Part shown: positions 23,009 to 29,296 of the stretch, one piece after another
Position numbering within the stretch: position 1 is the first letter of the stretch
Layout: each line of letters opens with the position of its first letter
Assembly: GCA_027730885.1 (NCBI GenBank)
Contig: JAQCHM010000002.1
Coordinates: 1 to 29,296 of the forward strand
Direction of reading: 5' to 3'
Length of the DNA stretch: 29,296 bases
From: Actinomycetota bacterium
Lineage (GTDB): Bacteria > Actinomycetota > Acidimicrobiia > Acidimicrobiales > SZUA-35
Notes under the pieces: model-generated
Told to the model about the DNA's origin: nothing
Database searches by the model: none
The model's input: the letters and a program-made list of their open reading frames with translations, nothing else
Program-made: the position numbers and the translations under genes

Positions 23009-23884
23009 TCAGCCGTCGAGGTCGGGATAGTGGCCCGGGTCGAGCCGCCAGGCGTCTCCGTGGGGGCGAAGGAGGCCACAGCTCGGCCCCCCGAAGTGGG
23101 TGCCCAGAATCAGCGTGTGGTCATCGCAGTACTTCTCGGTGAACCGGCGTCGGGTGGCGATCGCGGCCGCGGCGTCAACGTCGGGATTGCTGACCCAATC
23201 GAGGTTCTCGAACTGGATCGGATGATGCACGAGGTCGCCGGTGATCACCGCGTCCTGGCCTCCGGAAGAAATCCGGACGCTGTGGTGGCCGGGGGTATGG
23301 CCCGGGGTCGGTTCCAGCCAGACGAGGTCGTTGAGGCGAAGGTCAGAAGCGACGAGCTCGGCCAGCCCCGCGTCGATGCACGGCCGAACTGAATCCCCGA
23401 CAACGTCGCCGTAGATCTGCGGCTCGACCTTCCAATGGTCCCACTCGGTCTCGCCGAACAGATATCGAGCCTTCGGGAACGTCGGCTTCCACTCACCGCC
23501 CACGAGGTGGGTGTTCCAGCCAACGTGATCGACGTGCAAGTGGGTACACACCACCGCGGTCACGTCGTCTGGCCCGAACCCGGCTGCGATCATGTTGTCG
23601 AGGAAATCGGTCTGGAGCCCGGCGAGACCCCCGAAGTTCGGGCGGACCTTGTCGTTGCCGGCACACGTGTCGATGACGATCTTCTCGTCCCCGACTTCGA
23701 TACAGAAGGCGTGGAACGACAGTCGGAAGCGTCCCGATTTCGGATCGGCGTAGGGACCCAGGACCCAGTCCGTGCCGAGGACGACGTCCGGGGTGGCGTT
23801 CTCGAGCAGGGCGGTGCCAGGCCACTGCTGTTCCATTTCGAGCACCTTGGTGATCTTTGCCTCACCGATTTGCCACGTCTGCAT
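23009..23884 (-). CDS. MBL-fold metallohydrolase
   Basis: The 291-residue protein has the full metallo-beta-lactamase metal set: CTHLHVDHVGW (His115, His117, Asp119, His120), GHTPGHHSV (His196 region), ITGDLVHHP (Asp217) and ILGTHFGGP near the C-terminus. It belongs to the lactonase/hydroxyacylglutathione hydrolase-like superfamily and has no signal peptide. Start is ATG 23884 (MQTWQIGEAKI), with AAGGGGAAC 4-7 nt upstream; the frame extends to 23974, but that part holds a 15-nt duplication and no similarity. It is divergent from the CoA transferase and converges with the Fur gene. Its substrate may be a lactone or thioester from the neighbouring pathway; this is inferred only. Confidence 0.9.
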   Translation of the reverse strand: MQTWQIGEAKITKVLEMEQQWPGTALLENATPDVVLGTDWVLGPYADPKSGRFRLSFHAFCIEVGDEKIVIDTCAGNDKVRPNFGGLAGLQTDFLDNMIAAGFGPDDVTAVVCTHLHVDHVGWNTHLVGGEWKPTFPKARYLFGETEWDHWKVEPQIYGDVVGDSVRPCIDAGLAELVASDLRLNDLVWLEPTPGHTPGHHSVRISSGGQDAVITGDLVHHPIQFENLDWVSNPDVDAAAAIATRRRFTEKYCDDHTLILGTHFGGPSCGLLRPHGDAWRLDPGHYPDLDG

Positions 23885-23930
23885 CTTCGTTCCCCTTAGG
23901 CCAGGCGAGATCTCGGGCTTTCGCTGTTCT

Positions 23931-23960
23931 GTTGCCAGCAGCTCCGTTGCTAGCAGCCTT
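23931..23960. repeat. 15-nt imperfect tandem duplication in the MBL/CoA-transferase divergent gap
   Basis: GTTGCCAGCAGCTCC (23931-23945) is followed by GTTGCTAGCAGCCTT (23946-23960), 12 of 15 identical. It lies in the 114-bp gap between divergent starts, where it could affect a promoter. Confidence 0.5.
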
Positions 23961-23998
23961 TGCCGGCGGGACACCAGATCTCGGCAAGAATGCGCTCC

Positions 23999-25213
23999 AT
24001 GGACGGTTTGTTCGATGGTCTACGCGTGCTCGACTTCACCCAGGTACTCGCCGGTCCGACGGTGACCCGCCTGATGGTCGAGCTCGGAGCAGAAGTCATC
24101 AAGGTCGAGATGACGCCATCGGGCGACCCCGGCCGCAGCCTCCCTCACTACCGGGATGGCCGGTCGGGTTATCACGTGCAGCAGAACCGGGGGAAGCGTT
24201 CGCTCTGTGTCGATCTCAAGGACCAGCGGGGCAAACAGCTCGTGCTCGACTTGCTGCCGCACGTCGACGTCATGGTGCAGAACTTCGCCCTCGGGGTGAT
24301 CGAGCGGCTCGGGTTCGGATTCGAGGTGGTGTCTCGACTCAATCCGCGACTCATCGTCTGCAACATGAGCGCCTTCGGCCGCACCGGACCGCTCAAGGAC
24401 CACCCGGGGTACGACCCGATCGCCCAGGCCTACGGTGGCATTCTCCACATGCTCGGCTATGAGGACCGCCCCCCGATCCTCGCCGGCATCTCGCCTGGTG
24501 ATGTCCTCACCGGCGTGCACGCCTTCGGCGGCGTCGCGGCCGCGCTCTATCACCGCGAGCGCACCGGGCGAGGCCAGGAGGTGAGTGTCTCGCTTCTCGA
24601 CGCGTACGTCACCGCTCATGAAGTCAACTGGCAGTCGTGGTCGGTGTCGGGCGGTGTCGAGCCAATACGGCGCGGCAACGTTCATCCCGTCGTCGGCGGA
24701 GTCGGCGTCTTCGCGGTCGGCGACCATGGGTACCTGGTCCTTGCGGCGGTGAACGACAGACAGTGGCAATCGACGTGCGAGGTCATGGGCCGGCCCGAGC
24801 TGGCATCCGACGAGAGGTTCGCAACCAGCGCCGGCCGATGCCAGCACCGAGACGAGGCAAACGACGCGATCTCGACATGGCTGGCCACCCAGAGCGATCG
24901 TGACGCCGTGGTCGCCGAGCTTGAAGCCCAACGCATTCCGACGGCCCCCGTGCTGACCTTGGCCGAGGCAGCCACCCGTCCCCACCTCCACGAGGCCGGC
25001 AGCCTCCGTTGGGTCGACGATGAGGTCCTTGGCCGAGTGTTGGTGCCGGGTATGCCGATCAAGTTCTCGGACTTTCCCGGTGATCGGCCCCTTAGCGCCC
25101 AGCGACTCGGCCAGGACAATGAATACGTCGTGCGTGAGGTCGCTGGCCGCAGCGCCACCGAGTACCACGCCCTCGTCGAGGCCGGTGTCCTCCTCCACGA
25201 CGAGATGTCGTGA
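23999..25213 (+). CDS. Class III CoA transferase (CaiB/BaiF family)
   Basis: The 404-residue protein shows the family pattern: GLRVLDFTQVLAGPTVTRLMVELGAEVIKVE-type start (split by description), QNRGKRSLCVDLKD, DVMVQNFALGVIERLG and AFGRTGPLKDHPGYDPIAQAYGG. The catalytic aspartate is Asp168 in SPGDVLTG. It transfers CoA between carboxylates, or racemises 2-methylacyl-CoA in some members. Start is ambiguous: ATG 23990 and ATG 23999; neither has a clear ribosome site, and the family N-terminus fits 23999 better. It precedes the acyl-CoA dehydrogenase by 105 bp and may activate the substrate of that module. Confidence 0.93.
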   Translation: MDGLFDGLRVLDFTQVLAGPTVTRLMVELGAEVIKVEMTPSGDPGRSLPHYRDGRSGYHVQQNRGKRSLCVDLKDQRGKQLVLDLLPHVDVMVQNFALGVIERLGFGFEVVSRLNPRLIVCNMSAFGRTGPLKDHPGYDPIAQAYGGILHMLGYEDRPPILAGISPGDVLTGVHAFGGVAAALYHRERTGRGQEVSVSLLDAYVTAHEVNWQSWSVSGGVEPIRRGNVHPVVGGVGVFAVGDHGYLVLAAVNDRQWQSTCEVMGRPELASDERFATSAGRCQHRDEANDAISTWLATQSDRDAVVAELEAQRIPTAPVLTLAEAATRPHLHEAGSLRWVDDEVLGRVLVPGMPIKFSDFPGDRPLSAQRLGQDNEYVVREVAGRSATEYHALVEAGVLLHDEMS

Positions 25214-25318
25214 CGCAGGCTGGGCCAAGGACGAGCATCGGCGACCGAGATAGCGCTCTGGCCGCCATCCGGGTCAGCGACTACAACAGGGTTCGTCACA
25301 CGACGGACAGGAGACGAA

Positions 25319-26482
25319 ATGGCAACCTGGGAGCCGGTCGGTCCCGACCCGGACTTCGACGAGTTCCGCGCCACGCTGCGCCGTTTCGGCCGCGACCGGT
25401 TGGCTGCCGACTATCCCCGTTGGCAGCGCGAACCGTTCCCCCGGGAACGCCTCCTCGAACTCGGCGAGCTTGGCGTCTTCGGCCTGCTGTCCCCGCCCGA
25501 CCTCGGGGGCACCAAAGGGGCTGGTGGCGGCTACGTTCCGCTGGGAATCGCGGCTGAGGAATTGTCGCGGGGCGACTTCAACGTCTCGTACTTCCTGCAA
25601 CTCCAGGCCATCGGGACCCAACTCTTCACCCAGTCCGACGCCGACGAGGTTCGTCAGCGATGGGTTCCGGCCATCATCCGGGGCGAGGCGTTGGCCAGCT
25701 TTGCGCTGACCGAGCCCGGCGTCGGCTCCGACGCCGCCGCCATCTCCACCCGCGCCGTCCAGGACGGCTCCGACTGGGTCATCTCCGGCGAGAAGGCATC
25801 GATCACCTTCGCAGGAAACTCCGATGTCTGCGCCGTCTTCGCCCGATCGGGTGGCCCCGGAGCCGGCGGCATCAGCCTGTTCTGTGTCCCCCTCGATCTC
25901 CCCGGCGTGAGCCGCCGCGCCGTGCCCAGCTCGACCGCTCACCTCACCCAGCGGGGCTCCATCTTCTTCGACGATGTTCGGGTCCCCGCCAGCCACCTCG
26001 TAGGGGTTGAGGGCGGAGCGTTCAAGTCCGCGATGTCGGCCTTCGACTTCAACCGAGCGATCATCGGCCTTGCCTGCGTGGGAGCGGCCCAGCAATCGCT
26101 CGACGAGACCATCGAGCATGTGAAGGCGAGACAGACCTTCGGGCAGCCCCTCGCCACCCGTGAGGGGGTCTCGTTCCAGTTGGCCGAGCATCTCGCTCAC
26201 ATCCACGCCGCTCGATTGCTGGCGTTCGAGACCTTGCGTTTGGCCGACCGGGGCCAACGCCACGTGACGGAGGCGGCGATGACGAAATGGCTCGGCCCCA
26301 AGTGTTCGGTCGAGGCAATCCACGCCTGCATCGTGCTGCACGGCTGGACCGGATTCGGCGAGGATCTGCCCTTGGCCCAGCGGCTGAACGACGTGATGGG
26401 TCTCGAAGTCGGCGACGGGACGCCGGAGATCATGAAGTCGATCATCGCCCGCGAGGCGCTCGGGGTGGTGAGCCACCGATGA
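25319..26482 (+). CDS. Acyl-CoA dehydrogenase with Asp in the catalytic-base loop
   Basis: The 387-residue protein is a full-length acyl-CoA dehydrogenase: LLSPPDLGGTKG, SFALTEPGVGSDAAA (FAD contact), ASITFAGNSDV, the helix DFNRAIIGLACVGAAQQSLDE and the C-terminal EVGDGTPEIMKSIIAREALG. In medium-chain enzymes the YEGT glutamate is the base; here the matching position is Asp366 (GDGT). The FNRA.IGL helix resembles cyclohexanecarboxyl-CoA dehydrogenases, but I cannot confirm this. It oxidises an acyl-CoA at C2-C3 with electrons to ETF. ATG 25319 has AGGAGA 5 nt upstream. Its stop overlaps the next start by 4 bp (ATGA). Confidence 0.93.
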   Translation: MATWEPVGPDPDFDEFRATLRRFGRDRLAADYPRWQREPFPRERLLELGELGVFGLLSPPDLGGTKGAGGGYVPLGIAAEELSRGDFNVSYFLQLQAIGTQLFTQSDADEVRQRWVPAIIRGEALASFALTEPGVGSDAAAISTRAVQDGSDWVISGEKASITFAGNSDVCAVFARSGGPGAGGISLFCVPLDLPGVSRRAVPSSTAHLTQRGSIFFDDVRVPASHLVGVEGGAFKSAMSAFDFNRAIIGLACVGAAQQSLDETIEHVKARQTFGQPLATREGVSFQLAEHLAHIHAARLLAFETLRLADRGQRHVTEAAMTKWLGPKCSVEAIHACIVLHGWTGFGEDLPLAQRLNDVMGLEVGDGTPEIMKSIIAREALGVVSHR

Positions 26483-27261
26483 CGGACAGCGGAGTAGTCG
26501 GCTATGAGTACGCAGCCGGGGTGTCGACCATCACCTTGGCTCGGCCACCGGCCAATGCCCTCGGTGAACCCGTCATCGCGGGGCTGACCGCTGCGTTCGA
26601 CCGTGCCGAGAGCGATCGTGCCGCCGTGGTCGTGATCCAATCGGAGGTGACGGGTTTCTTCGCTGCCGGGGCCGATCTGACGCTGTTCGACGACCTCGAC
26701 CAGAGCGGCTTCCTAGACTACCTGGACCGCCTGCGGGCCCAGATCGAACGGGCCGACACCGGACCGTGGGTCTCGATCGCGGCCATCGACGGTCACGCCC
26801 TCGGCGGCGGCCTCGAGTTGGCCATGGCTTGCACGATGCGAGTCGCTTCGGCCGAAGCGAAACTTGGTGTCCCCGAAGTCAAACTGGGGCTGTTGCCGGG
26901 CGCCGCCGGCACCCAACGCCTACCGAAACTGATCGGGCGCGGCCCCGCGATCGATCTTCTCCTCACGGGCCGGTCGATCGATGGTGCCGAGGCCCATCGC
27001 CTCGGTCTGGTCGATCGTCTGGCCGGTCCCGGCACGACGGCCGCGGACGCCGCCCGGGAGTTGGCGACATCGTTGGCCCAAGGGCCCCGCGACGCCCACC
27101 AGGCCATCCTCCGATGTGTCGAGACGGCAGCTCGGACCCAGTTGGCCGAAGGGATGCAGTTCGAGCGAGCCGAAGTTGCGGCCCTGTTCGACACCGCGGA
27201 TGGTCGCGAAGGGGTCCGAGCATTCCTGGCCAAGCGCCGTCCAGTCTTCGGGGCCGAGTGA
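26479..27261 (+). CDS. Enoyl-CoA hydratase/isomerase (crotonase family)
   Basis: The 260-residue protein carries the crotonase oxyanion segments FFAAGADL and IDGHALGGGLELAMAC, and both hydratase glutamates: Glu113 in GGGLELA and Glu133 in GVPEVKLGLLPGAAGTQRLP. Both acids present favour a true hydratase. The start is ATG 26479, overlapping the dehydrogenase stop, so the pair is translationally coupled and carries out consecutive beta-oxidation steps. An open frame further upstream is not used. It ends 30 bp from the convergent SDR gene. Confidence 0.93.
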   Translation: MTDSGVVGYEYAAGVSTITLARPPANALGEPVIAGLTAAFDRAESDRAAVVVIQSEVTGFFAAGADLTLFDDLDQSGFLDYLDRLRAQIERADTGPWVSIAAIDGHALGGGLELAMACTMRVASAEAKLGVPEVKLGLLPGAAGTQRLPKLIGRGPAIDLLLTGRSIDGAEAHRLGLVDRLAGPGTTAADAARELATSLAQGPRDAHQAILRCVETAARTQLAEGMQFERAEVAALFDTADGREGVRAFLAKRRPVFGAE

Positions 27262-27291
27262 ACCAATCGCTCCTCGGGCACAGCGTCGGTC

Positions 27292-28020
27292 TCAGGTGGC
27301 CGTGATGCCACCATCAACGACGAACTCCGAGCCCGTCGAATAGGAACTCTCGTCAGAGACGAGATACAGCGCAAGCCGAGCGACCTCGTCGGGGTCAGCC
27401 ACCCGTCCCAGGGGCACGATCCCGGCCATGTTCTCCCGAACCGTCTCGTTCTGGGGCAGCATGCCGGTGTCGATGAACCCGGGATGGATCGAATTGACCC
27501 GAATCCCCATCGAACCGAGCTCATAGGCTGCGGTCTTGGTCATGCCGGTCACGGCCCACTTCGAGGCACCGTAGGCGAACGATCCGGGGGCGGCTCGAAG
27601 GCCGGCGACGGACGAGATGTTCACGATCGCACCCCCGTGATCGGTCATGAGCGGAACAGCAGCCCTCATGCCGAAGAAGACGCTCATGACGTTGACGTCG
27701 AGCATCCGCCGCAGCTGATCCTCGGTCGTGTTGACGAGGCGGTTCCGTTCGAAGATGGCCGCATTGTTCACCAAGCCGTCAAGTCGACCGTGTTCGGAAA
27801 CGACGTGGGCCATCACGGCCTCCCAATCAGCGGAGGAGCTGACATCATGGGACAGGAAGTTGGCGCCCAGCTCGCTCGCCAACCCCCGGCCTTCGTCGAC
27901 CTTCACGTCGGTGAGGATCACCGTTGCGCCCTCGGCGGAGAACAGACGGGCTTCGGCCGCGCCCTGGCCTTGTGCCGCCCCGGTTATCACGATGATCTTG
28001 CCGTCGAGCCGTGCTGTCAC
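27292..28020 (-). CDS. Short-chain dehydrogenase/reductase (classical SDR)
   Basis: The 242-residue protein has TGAAQGQG for the cofactor at 13-20, Asp38 at the end of the second strand (TVILTDVK), which favours NAD(H), VNNAAIF at about 84-90, the catalytic Ser in NISSVAG (about 136), Tyr150 and Lys154 in YGASK. The C-terminal DGGITAT is normal. It oxidises a secondary alcohol or reduces a ketone. The start is GTG 28020, set by GAGGAG 6 nt upstream. It faces the crotonase gene and could take its hydroxyacyl-CoA product, but is on the other strand. Exact substrate unknown. Confidence 0.92.
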   Translation of the reverse strand: MTARLDGKIIVITGAAQGQGAAEARLFSAEGATVILTDVKVDEGRGLASELGANFLSHDVSSSADWEAVMAHVVSEHGRLDGLVNNAAIFERNRLVNTTEDQLRRMLDVNVMSVFFGMRAAVPLMTDHGGAIVNISSVAGLRAAPGSFAYGASKWAVTGMTKTAAYELGSMGIRVNSIHPGFIDTGMLPQNETVRENMAGIVPLGRVADPDEVARLALYLVSDESSYSTGSEFVVDGGITAT

Positions 28021-28143
28021 AATCTCTCCTCAGGATGGATCGCCCGTCGAAGGAACGATCGAGTCAGCCTTGGTTAGAAGATCGCGGATCGGTTCGCAAG
28101 TCCGACGACTGTTCCGGCCTCAGGTCCCAAGAGCTCGGCTCGA

Positions 28144-29028
28144 TCACGAGGTCGCCTGAGATCGCAAAGTGATGGCGGCCAGCGCCCCGATGGCCGACGC
28201 CATGCCGACCATCTGGATGGGGTTGAACGGCTCGTCGAGAAAGAGCGCTGCCATCACGGTCGACACCAGGGGAACGGCCAGCGCGGTCGTACCGCCCAGC
28301 CAGATCGGGATCTTGCCGAGGGCCCAATTCATCAGATAGTGACCGGCCCAGCCCGGGCCGATCGCCATCATGGCAATCCAGAACCACTCGGTGCTGGTCG
28401 GCACGACGAACTCCTGCCCGGACAACAACGCGAAGGGACTCACCACGACAGCGGCGATCGTCGTACCTATCGCCGTGAACTCCGCCGCCGATACGTGGGC
28501 TCGGGCGATCTTCGAGGCCATGAAGTAACTCGTCCACGCGAACAGGGTGAGAAGCGCCCAGAAGTCGCCGGCCAGACTCCACTCCGGGACCCCGCTCGAG
28601 CCGAACACGACGATGGCGACCCCGGCGACAGCGAGGGAAGCCCACAGCATGTCCGGCAGCCGGACCCGTTCCTTGAACAAGATCGGCGCGGCAAAGACCA
28701 GGATCACCGGTTGGATCGACGAGATCACGGTCGCGTTGGCCACGGTGGTCAGCTTGATGGCGGTGAAGAACAGGATCAGATCGAAGCCGAAGGCGATGCC
28801 ACCCCAAACGCAGATCCGGATCGCCCGTCGGGAAAGGCGCCCGCCCGTCGCGTAGAGGAATCCGACGCTCCACACCGCCGCCATCCAGGCCCGCAGGAAC
28901 ACCAAAGGCAACGGATCGATGGTCACTCCCTTGGCGATCACGGCCTGAGCCCCCCAGAAGAACAGGGCCAAGAAGGCTGCCGCCACCCCGAGCGGCGCGG
29001 TGGCAGGCCGCTTCACCTCGTCAGCCAA
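28144..29028 (-). CDS. DMT-superfamily (EamA) transporter
   Basis: The 294-residue protein has about ten membrane helices in two EamA halves: GVAAAFLALFFWGAQAV and PLVFLRAWMAAVWSVGF open the first, TVISSIQPVILVFAAPIL closes it, and LLTLFAWTSYFMASKIA and LGGTTALAVPLVSTVMAALF lie in the second. It probably exports a metabolite or amino acid. Start is uncertain: TTG 29028 overlaps the stop of the preceding gene by 8 bp and gives ADEVKRPATAPLG at the N-terminus; GTG 29016 is an alternative. The two genes are therefore probably coupled. Confidence 0.88.
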   Translation of the reverse strand: MADEVKRPATAPLGVAAAFLALFFWGAQAVIAKGVTIDPLPLVFLRAWMAAVWSVGFLYATGGRLSRRAIRICVWGGIAFGFDLILFFTAIKLTTVANATVISSIQPVILVFAAPILFKERVRLPDMLWASLAVAGVAIVVFGSSGVPEWSLAGDFWALLTLFAWTSYFMASKIARAHVSAAEFTAIGTTIAAVVVSPFALLSGQEFVVPTSTEWFWIAMMAIGPGWAGHYLMNWALGKIPIWLGGTTALAVPLVSTVMAALFLDEPFNPIQMVGMASAIGALAAITLRSQATS

Positions 29029-29296
29029 GGTTCCAGGGCGACGGGTCCCGGAATCGTTGCAACACGTTGGCCGTGATCCTGGCCACGTCGTTGTCGTAGC
29101 CGTCAGTGGCCAGACCTCCGAACCAGCCGATCGATCCGGTCGAGAAGACCGCTCCCCCGCCCGGCACCTCGTAGAAGACCATGTCAGCTCGCACGGTCGA
29201 CATCGCCGAAGCATCCTTGACGGTGTAGTGGAACTCCTCCTTGGTTCGTAGCATCTCGCCGTCGTGATCGGTCGCGGTCGCCACGACGACGGCACC
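29021..29296 (-). CDS. C-terminal fragment resembling N,N-dimethylformamidase large subunit (5' end outside window)
   Basis: Only the last 91 residues are present; the frame stays open to the window edge. The segment RADMVFYEVPGGGAVFSTG, SIGWFGGLATDGYDND and VARITANVLQRF resembles the C-terminal domain of the dimethylformamidase beta-subunit family, which hydrolyses N-substituted formamides; related proteins of unknown substrate are common in actinobacteria. No catalytic residue can be checked in this piece. Its stop (29021-29023) lies inside the start region of the DMT transporter, so the two genes are tightly linked. Assignment is from resemblance and may be wrong at the substrate level. 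Confidence 0.6.
   Translation of the reverse strand, partial: GAVVVATATDHDGEMLRTKEEFHYTVKDASAMSTVRADMVFYEVPGGGAVFSTGSIGWFGGLATDGYDNDVARITANVLQRFRDPSPWNLG

Noticed and set aside
24020..26476. Two 400-residue minus-strand frames opposite the CoA transferase and dehydrogenase
   Set aside because: Both plus-strand genes have complete family motifs and catalytic residues; the antisense frames have none.

Overview
The window is high-GC DNA with dense, mostly co-directional genes, several GTG/TTG starts and little intergenic space. F420-type luciferase-like monooxygenase, two P450s, a large Baeyer-Villiger monooxygenase, class III CoA transferase, acyl-CoA dehydrogenase/crotonase genes and a divergent zinc-ABC/Fur locus together suggest a free-living actinobacterium, plausibly of the Acidimicrobiia. 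That placement is an inference from gene content; no rRNA or other marker is present. I see no tRNA, rRNA, CRISPR array, transposase, integrase or phage gene.

Left part (1-8301, mostly minus strand): the N-terminal 428 residues of an unusual UvrD-type helicase cut by the window edge; a small sigma factor overlapping a one-TM membrane protein; an ornithine cyclodeaminase/mu-crystallin homologue; a P450 followed 10 nt later by a luciferase-like oxidoreductase; an orphan 96-residue plus-strand protein; and DUF1905, DUF808 and SRPBCC proteins.

Middle (8642-17938): a plus-strand thiolase converges on a minus-strand run of P450 -> Baeyer-Villiger monooxygenase -> family VIII-type serine esterase. 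That order fits hydroxylation, oxygen insertion into a ketone and hydrolysis of the resulting ester. Next come a secreted protein that looks like a copper-only Cu/Zn-SOD relative paired with a polytopic membrane protein, then a phytoene-desaturase-like flavoprotein and a VOC protein on the plus strand.

Right-centre (18095-22987): a PaiB-like FMN protein behind metA, then a zinc-uptake locus: substrate-binding lipoprotein and permease on the minus strand, ATPase and Fur/Zur-type regulator on the plus strand, sharing a 110-bp divergent control region. MetA carries Glu at position 111, the residue linked to acetyl-CoA rather than succinyl-CoA use.

Right end (23009-29296): an MBL-fold hydrolase divergent from a CaiB/BaiF CoA transferase, then acyl-CoA dehydrogenase and enoyl-CoA hydratase (4-bp overlap), converging on an SDR and a DMT-family exporter. 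At the edge is the C-terminus of a protein resembling the dimethylformamidase large subunit. The CoA genes look like a short catabolic module, possibly for an alicyclic acid.

Non-coding structure worth noting: two large hairpin elements (14432-14546 and 17971-18036) share an identical 16-nt core and look like copies of one dispersed terminator-like family; a 10-bp inverted repeat lies upstream of the orphan 96-residue gene; and a 9-bp stem plus a 12-nt direct repeat precede metA. I did not find a convincing wholly new multi-gene system. The best candidates for novelty are the helicase N-terminal extension, the SOD-like/membrane protein pair and the hairpin family.
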